33,447 bases of DNA from the NCBI GenBank assembly GCA_036787065.1, contig DAIQPZ010000010.1, positions 1-33,447 on the forward strand, read 5' to 3'. The position numbers were made by a program, and so were the translations under genes. Of this stretch, positions 26,014-32,866 are shown in pieces. The notes beneath the pieces are model-generated. The model searched no databases and was not told where the DNA came from. It was given only the letters and a program-made list of their open reading frames with translations. Numbering within the stretch: the stretch's first letter is position 1; each line of letters starts with the position of its first letter. The DNA is from JAJYIW01 sp036787065 (lineage in GTDB: Bacteria; Chloroflexota; Anaerolineae; Anaerolineales; Anaerolineaceae).

Positions 26014-26078
26014 GATCATTATCTGCACGCCAGTGCGAGCGGCCTTATTTACTTCCAATCTTTATTACGCAATAACGT

Positions 26079-26119
26079 GGAGCCGCCCAGGGTCCTTTTC
26101 GACTTGTCCAGGTGGCTCC
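26079..26119 (-). terminator. Hairpin downstream of the YgeW-like gene
   Basis: GGAGCC at 26079-26084 pairs with GGCTCC at 26114-26119, extended imperfectly by GCC/GGT and CAGG/CCAGG. It starts 12 bases after the YgeW-like stop on the minus strand. No U-tract follows, so a terminator role is uncertain. Confidence 0.35.
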
Positions 26120-26130
26120 AGCGGTTCCAA

Positions 26131-27111
26131 TTAGCTCATCGTTAAAGCCATCACGGCCTTTTGAGTGTGCAAACGGTTTTCAGCTTCATCATAAACGACC
26201 GAATGCGGCCCATCCATCACGCTGTCGGTGACTTCGATGTTCCGGTCAGCCGGAAGCGGGTGCATATAAATGGCATCCGATTTTGCCAGGGCCATTTTTC
26301 GTTCATCCGTGATCCAGGACGAATATTTTTTAATAATTTTGGCGCCCTCTTCAGGATCAGGCGTATGGACCATTGCGCCCCATGATTTTGCGTAAACGAC
26401 GTCCGCATCCTTGAAGCCTTCTTCCATATCGTCTACCACTTCAAAGGACGTTCCATACTTACGCGCCTGTTCTTTTGCCTGGTCCATAATATCTGGCATC
26501 AAGCGGAATTCCGGCGGGTGAGACAGGACCACATCCATGCCAAAACGCGGCATTTGCAAGATCAAGCTCTGGGGAACGGACATGGGCTTCTGGTAAGAAG
26601 CAGCGTAAGCCCAGGAAACGACGATCTTTTTCCGGCGCAGATCCCGGCCTTTTTTCTCCATGATGGTCATCAGATCGGCCAGGCACTGGAAAGGATGATA
26701 AACGTCACACTGCATGTTTAGGATTGGGGAACGCGAAGCCTTCGCAACTTCGTTTAAATACTGGTTGCCAATACCCCAATCCACATGACGGATAGCGATG
26801 CCATCAAAATAGCGACCAAAAATCTCGCCAATTTCTTTGGCAGTATCGCCATGGGAAATCTGGGTGGTACGCGACTCAATAAACGCAGCGTGACCGCCCA
26901 ACTGAGCCATGCCGGCTTCGAATGAACCGCGGGTGCGCGTGCTGCTGAAGAAGAACAGCATCGCCAGAACTTTATCGCGCAAGTAAGCGTGGGACTCATT
27001 CAAAGCTCGCTTGCGCTTCATATCAAAGGCGACCTCCAGGACGGTTTCGACTTCTTCCTTGCTAAAATCCAGGTCACCAATTAAATCACGCCCATGCAGG
27101 AATGTTTGCAT
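26131..27111 (-). CDS. ygeW: YgeW-type knotted carbamoyltransferase
   Basis: A 326-residue transcarbamylase. The carbamoyl-phosphate site is intact: STRT at 57-60, R108-H109, and HPFQ with H139 and Q142. The segment SWAYAASYQKPMSVPQ near 166-181 contains the proline-rich loop that makes the deep trefoil knot of YgeW and acetylornithine transcarbamylases. The following RFGMDVVLSHPP and DMEEGFKDADVVYAKSWG also closely resemble YgeW. HPLPADR near 292-298 is the C-terminal active-site loop. YgeW belongs to purine-catabolism clusters with hydantoinase and carbamate kinase and is thought to release carbamoyl phosphate from a ureido compound; the true substrate is unsettled. It starts nine bases after the PyrB-like gene, with AGGAGG in between. 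N-acetylornithine transcarbamylase is the main alternative, but no arginine-synthesis genes adjoin it here. Confidence 0.85.
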   Translation of the reverse strand: MQTFLHGRDLIGDLDFSKEEVETVLEVAFDMKRKRALNESHAYLRDKVLAMLFFFSSTRTRGSFEAGMAQLGGHAAFIESRTTQISHGDTAKEIGEIFGRYFDGIAIRHVDWGIGNQYLNEVAKASRSPILNMQCDVYHPFQCLADLMTIMEKKGRDLRRKKIVVSWAYAASYQKPMSVPQSLILQMPRFGMDVVLSHPPEFRLMPDIMDQAKEQARKYGTSFEVVDDMEEGFKDADVVYAKSWGAMVHTPDPEEGAKIIKKYSSWITDERKMALAKSDAIYMHPLPADRNIEVTDSVMDGPHSVVYDEAENRLHTQKAVMALTMS

Positions 27112-27120
27112 CGTATCCTC

Positions 27121-28074
27121 CTATTCCATCGCGCCTAAAACCAGGGCTAACAGGGCCATGCGCACGACCACACCGTTGAAAGCCTCTTGCCAGTAGCGTG
27201 AATGGCGGGTCTTGTCCACATCCTCGGGCAATTCATCCATGCGAGGCAGCGAATGCAGGATGATCGCGTCCGATTTAGCTTTGGTGGCCAACAGTTCGCG
27301 AGTCACTTTGTAATTATCGGGGGTCAGACCCTTATCACTCGAAGCTTCCTGGCGGGCCTTGGTGTAATCCGGTTGGATGACGGGTTCCATGTAAATCACA
27401 TCGGCCTTACCGATCACCTGGGCGACGTGCTCCGCTTCGGTGAAGCGCAGGTTGTAACTCTTCAATTCGGCTTTGAATTCGTCCGTCAGCGACATTTCAG
27501 GCGGTGCAACATAAATGACTTCGGTGTCAAACTGGGTCAAACCGTAAGAGATAGAATGCATGGTGCGCATGCGCATATCGCCAATGCACAGGAATGTCAG
27601 ACCATCGATGGTGCCTTTCTCTTGCAGGACGGTATACAGGTCAGTGAGGACCTGAGTGGGGTGTTCGCCCCAACCATCACCGGCGTTGATCACCGGCACG
27701 CTCGCCCAACGAGCCGCTTCGGCCGGCGCGCCCTGCTGGAAATGGCGCATCACAATCACGTCACCATAGTACTCGAGCATTTTGACCGTATCTTTAATCG
27801 ATTCCTGATACCAGTCACCGGCGCGCGTCATTTTGGCATCCGAAAAACCGGTTACATGGCCACCCAGGCGGTGCATGGCAGCTTCGTGCGCCAGGCGAGT
27901 GCGCGTGCTGGGTTGGTAAAAAGCAGTCACCATCGTTTTATTGGCCAGGATGTCAGAATTGCGCCGGTCGCGAGCGATCGGCTCTAATTCTTCAGCAACC
28001 TGAAATACGCGGAGAAATTCTTCGCGCTCAAAATCTTTTAGTGAAAGAATATCTCGACCTAAAAAGCTACGCAT
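27121..28074 (-). CDS. PyrB-like carbamoyltransferase with altered acceptor site
   Basis: A 317-residue member of the aspartate transcarbamylase catalytic-chain family. The carbamoyl-phosphate site is conserved: STRTR at 56-60, R110 in VMRH, H138 and Q141 in HPTQ, and SLPR near 275-278. R170 (RTMHS) is kept. The acceptor side differs from E. coli PyrB: the loop with Ser80/Lys84 (NTSLGKKGE) is replaced by MTRAGDWYQE, and the TRVQ stretch with Arg229/Gln231 becomes EPVIQ at 230-234. Those residues hold aspartate, so a different amino or ureido partner is likely. It is coupled to the YgeW-like gene and preceded by a GntR regulator, with no other pyrimidine biosynthesis gene nearby. A catabolic role feeding carbamate kinase is inferred. 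AAGGAGAT lies eight bases before the ATG. Confidence 0.85.
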   Translation of the reverse strand: MRSFLGRDILSLKDFEREEFLRVFQVAEELEPIARDRRNSDILANKTMVTAFYQPSTRTRLAHEAAMHRLGGHVTGFSDAKMTRAGDWYQESIKDTVKMLEYYGDVIVMRHFQQGAPAEAARWASVPVINAGDGWGEHPTQVLTDLYTVLQEKGTIDGLTFLCIGDMRMRTMHSISYGLTQFDTEVIYVAPPEMSLTDEFKAELKSYNLRFTEAEHVAQVIGKADVIYMEPVIQPDYTKARQEASSDKGLTPDNYKVTRELLATKAKSDAIILHSLPRMDELPEDVDKTRHSRYWQEAFNGVVVRMALLALVLGAME

Positions 28075-28107
28075 AATACAATCTCCTTAACAAGAAACAA
28101 TATGGAT

Positions 28108-28860
28108 TTATTGATTGGTCCAGGCGACCGTATGAGTTGATCCGACACTCCGCACCACGTGGAAGCGGAAGAACCCAGGTAAGAAATAACTAAAAGAATG
28201 GTCAATCACACGACCACTTTGGGTATATAGATCGGCGGTGAAACACAGCAGCACATCACCTCGTTGGATCTCAAGCAGGTGTGCAATTTCCGCGGTGGCA
28301 GCGACTGCATGGATTTCGGTACGAGATTGAGACAGTGGGGGTGAGCCCCGCTGCAATAACAAATCCAGCACCGAACCGGTAAAACCGTGCTGCAGCTCTT
28401 CTGGGGTGACCACATCCAATGGCAGCCGGTCAATCAGGTAAGCCACGGGACGGGCTTCGACCCATAAAACGCGCGCTACCTGGGTCAGAGGCGAACCAGA
28501 GTCCATACCGAGCGCGGCCGCCTCTTCAACATCGGCCGACGACTGGCTGACAGCGAGAGCACCCATGGTGACAGGCAGATGGATGCGCTGTGCCAGGGTC
28601 TCAATACTTTCCAGCACCTCCAACCCACTCTCGATGACTTCCGAATGCCCGACCACAAAAGTGCCAATTCCCTGTTTGCGGCGTAACAGCCCCTGACCTT
28701 CAAACGCGCGCATTGCCTCACGCAAAGTAGCGCGAGATACCCTCAACTGGCGCGCCAGATCAGGCTCAGAAGGAAGGCGTTGGCCATCGGGTGTAGAAGC
28801 GATAATGTTGGACAGTTCTGTTGCCAGCCGTTTAAATGGAGAAATGTGATTTGCGTTCAT
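28108..28860 (-). CDS. GntR-family regulator with UTRA ligand domain (HutC subfamily)
   Basis: A 250-residue repressor-type regulator. The winged helix spans about 8-70, with LPSEPDLARQLRVSRATLREAM as the recognition helix region and GIGTFV as the wing. A UTRA ligand-binding domain covers about 85-240, ending in the typical FRFHVVR. HutC relatives sense intermediates of histidine, amino-sugar or ureide breakdown. It lies 62 bases after the amidohydrolase and 33 bases before the PyrB-like carbamoyltransferase on the same strand, so it is probably in their operon and self-regulated. A TTGTCTGACAA palindrome overlapping the amidohydrolase promoter is a candidate operator. The effector is unknown; a purine-derived ureide is the best contextual guess. 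Confidence 0.9.
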   Translation of the reverse strand: MNANHISPFKRLATELSNIIASTPDGQRLPSEPDLARQLRVSRATLREAMRAFEGQGLLRRKQGIGTFVVGHSEVIESGLEVLESIETLAQRIHLPVTMGALAVSQSSADVEEAAALGMDSGSPLTQVARVLWVEARPVAYLIDRLPLDVVTPEELQHGFTGSVLDLLLQRGSPPLSQSRTEIHAVAATAEIAHLLEIQRGDVLLCFTADLYTQSGRVIDHSFSYFLPGFFRFHVVRSVGSTHTVAWTNQ

Positions 28861-28922
28861 ATAACCACCGGAATCACGCGAGAGTCATCCAACCTGAATG
28901 GTTTAGGGGTCATAGAGTTTAT

Positions 28923-30311
28923 TTACCCGTTGATCAGCCGCAGAGATGCCCGGTTATGCTTCTGAACCAGGTCAGGTAAATCCACAGTCACCAGGTGGCC
29001 ATCTTTGACCACCGGTTTCCCATGCACCACGTTGAGATCCACTTTTTGTGGGGCGCAAAAAATGAGCGCCGCGACCGGATCGGCTAATGCGCCGGCAAAG
29101 TCTAAGCGGTTTAAGTTAAATCCGATAAAATCAGCGCACATCCCAGGTTGCAAAGCACCGATATCCTTTCGCCCAAGGACAGACGCCCCACCCCGTGTGG
29201 CCAGCTCAATCGCCTGGCGCGCAGTGAGCAAAGTTGGCGCACCATCCTGTGATAAGGAGGCCCCTTGCAGCCCCGCGCTCAAACGGGAGAGGAGCATCGC
29301 CTGGCGCGCTTCTGCCAGCATATGCGAGCTGTCATTGCTGGCCGAGCCATCCACACCTAACCCGACTTTAACCCCGGCCTGGATGTATTGCATAAGAGGC
29401 GCAATCCCCGAAGCCAGGCGCATATTCGAGGAAGGACAGTGGGCCACCCCGCAGCCGGTGCGCGCATAAACGCCTATTTCTTCAGAGTTAGCGTACACCG
29501 AATGGGCAAACCAGACGTCCTGACCCACCCAACCAACCGACTGCATGTAAGCCACTGGCCGGTGGCCAAATCTTTGCAGACAAAATTCTTCCTCATCTTG
29601 CGTTTCAGCCAGATGAGTATGCAGATGGACGCCATACTGGCGCGCCATCAAGGCGCTCTGGCGCATCAACTCACCTGTCACACTAAATGGCGAACAGGGG
29701 GCCAGCACGATCTGGATCATGGCGCCTGGATTACCATCGTGATAAGCCTCAATTAAGCGCTGGCAATCTACGAGGATAGAATCTTCTCTATCCACCAGGC
29801 TATCCGGTGGAAGCCCGCCCTGGCTCTCGCCCAGGCTCATCGAGCCGCGTGAGGCATGCAGTCGTAAGCCAATTCCGCGCGCAGCTTCGATCTCGTCGTC
29901 TAGCCGAGAGCCGTTGGGAAATAAATACAGATGATCCGAAGCAGTGGTGCAGCCTGAAAGCGCCAATTCGGCCAGGGCTGTCTGTGTGGAAATGAAAATG
30001 TCTTGGGAAGTCATGCGCGCCCAGATCGGGTAGAGCGTTTTCAACCAATTAAACAGGTTGACGTTTTGGGCTGCCGGTATGGCACGCGTCAAGGTCTGAT
30101 AAAAATGATGGTGGGTGTTAATTAACCCTGGCATCACCAGGACGCCAGGCAAGTCGTATATAACATCGGCGGTTGAAGGTAATTGATCGGAGGGTCCAAC
30201 CTGCTCAATAAAGCCATCGCGCGCAAAAAGACCGCCCCCTGGGATCTCACGCCGCTGGTCATCCATTGTCACCAGAAGAGCCGTATTTCGCACCAACAAG
30301 GTTGAGGTCAT
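28923..30311 (-). CDS. 8-oxoguanine deaminase-like amidohydrolase (AtzB/SsnA/GuaD relatives)
   Basis: A 462-residue metal-dependent aminohydrolase that should deaminate a purine or triazine-like ring, best fitting 8-oxoguanine deaminase. Metal and catalytic residues: H67 and H69 (NTHHHF), H233 and E236 (HTHLAE), H270 (WFAH) and D321 (GVDGSASND). NWLKTLYPIW near 88-97 is typical of the 8-oxoguanine deaminase/AtzB branch. The start is ATG at 30311: the open frame continues upstream only through noncoding sequence and the N gap, and family members begin near here. It is the first gene of the presumed amidohydrolase-gntR-transcarbamylase unit, with promoter and operator just upstream. Other guanine or SsnA-type substrates remain possible. 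Confidence 0.88.
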   Translation of the reverse strand: MTSTLLVRNTALLVTMDDQRREIPGGGLFARDGFIEQVGPSDQLPSTADVIYDLPGVLVMPGLINTHHHFYQTLTRAIPAAQNVNLFNWLKTLYPIWARMTSQDIFISTQTALAELALSGCTTASDHLYLFPNGSRLDDEIEAARGIGLRLHASRGSMSLGESQGGLPPDSLVDREDSILVDCQRLIEAYHDGNPGAMIQIVLAPCSPFSVTGELMRQSALMARQYGVHLHTHLAETQDEEEFCLQRFGHRPVAYMQSVGWVGQDVWFAHSVYANSEEIGVYARTGCGVAHCPSSNMRLASGIAPLMQYIQAGVKVGLGVDGSASNDSSHMLAEARQAMLLSRLSAGLQGASLSQDGAPTLLTARQAIELATRGGASVLGRKDIGALQPGMCADFIGFNLNRLDFAGALADPVAALIFCAPQKVDLNVVHGKPVVKDGHLVTVDLPDLVQKHNRASLRLING

Positions 30312-30321
30312 AAACACCCTT

Positions 30322-30350
30322 AGTTTAATGACAAACTTCAAAAAAGTCAA
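30322..30350 (-). promoter_or_regulatory. Promoter of the amidohydrolase operon
   Basis: On the minus strand TTGACT (30350-30345) and TAAACT (30327-30322) are spaced by 17 bases and lie 11 bases before the amidohydrolase ATG. The leader would be very short. The upstream edge touches a palindromic operator candidate. Confidence 0.6.
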
Positions 30351-30362
30351 TTGTCTGACAAT
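30350..30362. promoter_or_regulatory. Palindromic operator candidate for the GntR regulator
   Basis: ATTGTCTGACAAT is a perfect 13-base palindrome about a central T. It overlaps the first base of the -35 box and runs up to the N gap. Form and size match GntR-family half-site spacing. Related overlapping palindromes lie on the other side of the gap at 30467-30483. Confidence 0.6.
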
Positions 30363-30462
30363 NNNNNNNNNNNNNNNNNNNNNNNNNNNNNNNNNNNNNN
30401 NNNNNNNNNNNNNNNNNNNNNNNNNNNNNNNNNNNNNNNNNNNNNNNNNNNNNNNNNNNNNN
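30363..30462. other. Assembly gap (100 N)
   Basis: One hundred N, a standard scaffold-gap size, so the true distance is unknown. Similar TGTC/GACA palindromes on both edges suggest a repeat-induced break in assembly. The apparent reading frames through it are not real. Confidence 0.95.
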
Positions 30463-30466
30463 CCAA

Positions 30467-30483
30467 ATGTCAGACAACTTGTC
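30467..30483. promoter_or_regulatory. Second operator-like site beyond the gap
   Basis: TGTCAGACA (30468-30476) and GACAACTTGTC (30473-30483) are overlapping palindromes built from the same TTGTC/GACAA half-sites as the site at 30350-30362. They may be a second GntR binding site. The distance between the two sites is unknown because of the gap. Confidence 0.45.
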
Positions 30484-30523
30484 ATAAAAAAGGCTTTATG
30501 GCAATTGTCGTGGGTTATCACCC

Positions 30524-30569
30524 CATTTTGGGGTATGCGCACGCGTACGTGTGCGCATACCCCAAAATG
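30524..30569. repeat. Hairpin repeat family B, copy 2
   Basis: A perfect 19-bp stem, CATTTTGGGGTATGCGCAC at 30524-30542 with its complement at 30551-30569, eight-base loop GCGTACGT. It shares TTTGGGGTATGCG and TAAATTC about 20 bases after the stem with the copy at 24850. The two copies bracket the carbamate kinase/transcarbamylase/amidohydrolase block. Confidence 0.88.
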
Positions 30570-30621
30570 CGGCTTATTCTCACAATAAATTCTTAAGAGC
30601 CAGGGGGTGTTAGCCAGGGGG

Positions 30622-30650
30622 TTGACAGGTCTAAATTTCTAGGATAGTAT
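30622..30650 (+). promoter_or_regulatory. Sigma-70 promoter of the RNA leader upstream of argF
   Basis: TTGACA (30622-30627, consensus) and TAGTAT (30645-30650) are separated by 17 bases. Transcription should begin near 30657 and run through the structured segment described next. Confidence 0.75.
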
Positions 30651-30651
30651 A

Positions 30652-30827
30652 GGCTCACTTGAAACTGGCTGTGGAAAAGAAGAAATGAACCTCGAAAGCC
30701 GCTTACGACGAATATTCCGATGTCAGCCCTACCCGATGGGATGTCAGGCTTTTCGTCTCGCATAAGTGTCCGTCAGATCCACCGTCACTTGTGATCAAGC
30801 CCTCCCAGCGGAGGGCTTTTTAATTTT
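30652..30827 (+). ncRNA. Unidentified structured RNA (leader or small RNA) upstream of argF
   Basis: A promoter about 30 bases upstream and a strong intrinsic terminator at its end delimit a segment of roughly 170 bases with no credible reading frame. By eye it can fold as a rod. GGC..TTGA near 30652-30662 pairs with TCAAGCC near the 3' end, GTGGA pairs with TCCAC, an open region follows, and CGAAAGCC pairs with GGCTTTTCG around an apical part containing CCCGATGGG. This could be a riboswitch or attenuator for argF, or a free small RNA; a rod with a central bubble also recalls 6S RNA. I recognise no T-box, guanidine, SAM, cobalamin or purine riboswitch motif. Confidence 0.5.
30798..30827 (+). 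terminator. Intrinsic terminator before argF
   Basis: AGCCCTCC (30798-30805) pairs perfectly with GGAGGGCT (30810-30817) around CAGC, followed by TTTTTAATTTT. It ends about 60 bases before the argF start codon, so transcripts from the upstream promoter must pass it to express argF. Confidence 0.85.
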
Positions 30828-30886
30828 GATGCTTTATAAAACTATCTCATATTCAAAACCTTTAAAAAAACAATCAGGAGTCCCGA

Positions 30887-31807
30887 ATGAAAAAAGATTT
30901 TATCGCAATCGCTGATTATTCACCCGGAGATCTTCAGGGATTATTGGACCTGGCTATTTCCTTGAAAAAGGAACACGCCCAGGGTGGTAACAAACCCGTG
31001 CTGAAGGGCAAAGTGCTGGCGATGGTTTTCCAAAAGCCCAGCCTGCGGACGCGCGTGAGCTTTGATATGGCCATGCGCCATCTGGGCGGTGACGCGCTCT
31101 ATCTATCACCCAGTGAAATTGGGCTGGGCCAGCGCGAATCGATCGCCGACGTTTCTCGCGTACTGGCGGGATACGTCGAAGGCATCATGGCGCGCGTGTT
31201 CGAACACCCGCATGTGGTCGAGCTGGCGAAATGGTCCAGCGTGCCGGTCATCAATGGATTGAGCGACTACAACCATCCGTGCCAGGCCATGGCAGACGCA
31301 CTGACCATCGTGGAAACCTTTGGAACCATGAAGGGATTAAATGTAACCTTTATTGGGGATGGAAACAATGTGGCCGTATCACTGATGCATGTCTGCGCCA
31401 AACTTGGCGCCAGTTTTACCCTGGCTTCACCCGAAGGGTATGATCTCAACCCGGCAGCGGTTGAATTGGCCAAAAAGTTTGCGGAGCAGAGCGGCAGCAA
31501 GATCAACCTGCTGCGCGATCCACACGCGGCGGTCAAGAACGCCGACGTCATCTACACAGATACCTGGACCAGTATGGGCCAGGAGGCCGAAACCAAAAAG
31601 CGTGAAGCGGCGTTCCCACCCTACCAGGTCAACGCGCAGCTCGTGGCGGAAGCGAAACCCGAAACCATCGTTCTGCACTGCTTGCCCGCTCATCGCGGTC
31701 ACGAAATAACCGATGAAGTGGCTGATGGCCCACACTCAAAATTATTCCCGCAGGCCCACAACCGCATGCATGCTCAGAAGGCCATCCTGGTCCATCTGTT
31801 GGCCTGA
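30887..31807 (+). CDS. argF: Ornithine carbamoyltransferase
   Basis: A 306-residue transcarbamylase making citrulline from ornithine and carbamoyl phosphate in arginine synthesis. The carbamoyl-phosphate loop is SLRTR near 52-56 (Leu in place of Thr, as in many ArgF proteins), with HPCQ near 126-129. TDTWTSMGQE near 224-233 carries the ornithine-binding Asp and SMG loop, and HCLPAHRG near 264-271 has the catalytic Cys. HNRMHAQKAILV closes the protein as expected. AGGAG lies eight bases before the ATG. It is the only true anabolic-looking member of the three carbamoyltransferases here and is transcribed away from the catabolic block, behind an RNA leader with a terminator. Confidence 0.95.
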   Translation: MKKDFIAIADYSPGDLQGLLDLAISLKKEHAQGGNKPVLKGKVLAMVFQKPSLRTRVSFDMAMRHLGGDALYLSPSEIGLGQRESIADVSRVLAGYVEGIMARVFEHPHVVELAKWSSVPVINGLSDYNHPCQAMADALTIVETFGTMKGLNVTFIGDGNNVAVSLMHVCAKLGASFTLASPEGYDLNPAAVELAKKFAEQSGSKINLLRDPHAAVKNADVIYTDTWTSMGQEAETKKREAAFPPYQVNAQLVAEAKPETIVLHCLPAHRGHEITDEVADGPHSKLFPQAHNRMHAQKAILVHLLA

Positions 31808-31812
31808 TCCAA

Positions 31813-32271
31813 TTATTTAATGACGGCTAACAACTCCGTGCTATGTTCTGACGGCTTGACATTCTCGTAAACTTTAGAGATGATCCCGTTGGCATCAATT
31901 AAGAACGTGGTGCGGAGAACCCCTTCATACTCGCGACCCATCATTTTCTTCGGCCCCCACACGCCATAAGCAGTACACACTTCATGACCCTCGTCAGCTA
32001 ACAAAGGGAAAGGAAGTGTGTATTTGCTTTTAAATTTCTGATGTGAACTGACCGAATCTGGACTGACCCCTAAGATCTGAACGTTTGCTAATTTGTAGGC
32101 AGAATAATCATCCCGAAAATTACAGGCCTCGGTGGTGCAGCCGGGGGTATCATCTTTCGGGTAAAAATATAAGATAACGGACTTTCCACGGTAATCCGCC
32201 AAACGACGTAAAGCGCCAGTATCATCTATAAGCGCAAAATCTGGTGCGGGTTTTCCAGCTTCAATGATCAT
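31813..32271 (-). CDS. bcp: Thiol peroxidase / peroxiredoxin of the Bcp (PrxQ) type
   Basis: A 152-residue thioredoxin-fold peroxidase that reduces hydrogen peroxide and organic hydroperoxides. The peroxidatic C45 and resolving C50 lie in DTPGCTTEAC, five residues apart as in Bcp/PrxQ. ILYFYPKDDTPG before them is the canonical strand and loop. Length is normal. ATG at 32271 is preferred, six bases after GGAGG; the in-frame TTG two codons earlier has no spacing to that site. Its stop lies five bases past the argF stop on the opposite strand, so the two genes converge. No thioredoxin gene is adjacent. Confidence 0.93.
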   Translation of the reverse strand: MIIEAGKPAPDFALIDDTGALRRLADYRGKSVILYFYPKDDTPGCTTEACNFRDDYSAYKLANVQILGVSPDSVSSHQKFKSKYTLPFPLLADEGHEVCTAYGVWGPKKMMGREYEGVLRTTFLIDANGIISKVYENVKPSEHSTELLAVIK

Positions 32272-32392
32272 CGTCAACCTCCATACTTGTGCAAATGAGC
32301 GTTTTCTTTCATACGGTTCTTCAGGCTCTCTGCAGGAAAAGGTATTTCATCACAGATATTCCCATGAGCCATTAAATGGACACCTGATCGCA

Positions 32393-32420
32393 ATTATAGT
32401 CTTTATACAGGCAACGTCAC
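32393..32420 (-). promoter_or_regulatory. Weak promoter candidate for the peroxiredoxin gene
   Basis: Consensus TATAAT (32398-32393) lies 16 bases after GTGACG (32420-32415), a partial -35 match. The leader to the ATG would be about 115 bases. The rest of the 240-base gap between the toxin and peroxiredoxin genes shows nothing else clear. Confidence 0.4.
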
Positions 32421-32512
32421 TGTATTGTATAAGGCCACCCGAATATTTTCTTACAGATAGTCGTCGAACGGTCACAAATTGCGCCTGTAGTCCTAACGCG
32501 ATAAACCGCGGT

Positions 32513-32866
32513 CTATTTCCAATCTCGAATCCAACGCACCTGACCTGCCCAACTTTCGGCGGTAGTCTCTGCCATGATTTTAGTAAGAGCAGAAACTAAC
32601 TGACCGATGGCGATTGAATTCTGATTTGCTAAAATAATCCCGCTATGAAACGGGTGTTTCTTAGCCAAATTTACAAAATCTTTGATATTGAAAGTAAACA
32701 AGAGCCGTTGGTGAGATGTCGCCCACAAAAGTTGATATTCATCGCTCGCATCCTCCTGAACATCTTTGTTTGGCGTTCTGGTAACGTCATATCCTTTAGC
32801 TAATAATGCTTTGAACAAATCGCGTCGAGAAGAATCCATGTCCAAATGAAGTTTTGGACTAGACAT
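32513..32866 (-). CDS. DUF5615-type PIN-like toxin
   Basis: A 117-residue protein matching the DUF5615 pattern, a PIN-like nuclease fold found as the toxin partner of DUF433 proteins. Features visible: LHLDMDSSRRDLFKALLAKGYDV near 7-29 with acidic D9 and D11, DASDEYQLLWA near 39-49, and LLFTFNIKDF near 55-64 with a further acidic residue, together a plausible metal site. The start at 32866 overlaps the antitoxin stop by eight bases, with AAGGTG upstream. An upstream in-frame ATG would add 20 residues inside the antitoxin gene and is unlikely. RNase activity is inferred from the fold family, not shown. Confidence 0.82.
   Translation of the reverse strand: MSSPKLHLDMDSSRRDLFKALLAKGYDVTRTPNKDVQEDASDEYQLLWATSHQRLLFTFNIKDFVNLAKKHPFHSGIILANQNSIAIGQLVSALTKIMAETTAESWAGQVRWIRDWK

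Noticed and set aside
27202..27987. A 261-codon open frame on the plus strand
   Set aside because: It is fully antisense to the well-supported PyrB-like gene, in a GC-rich codon register that leaves the opposite frame open, and resembles no protein I know.
26131..28074. The two transcarbamylase genes as fragments or a simple recent duplication of one gene
   Set aside because: Both are full length with separate complete active-site sets and belong to different subfamilies (YgeW-like and PyrB-like).
30312..30596. Open frames running through the N gap, including an N-terminal extension of the amidohydrolase
   Set aside because: They exist only because N was read through. The family start, promoter and operator all place the amidohydrolase start at 30311.
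30652..30827. Assignment of the pre-argF RNA as a T-box, guanidine or other known riboswitch
   Set aside because: None of the characteristic conserved segments of those families is visible. It is left unidentified.
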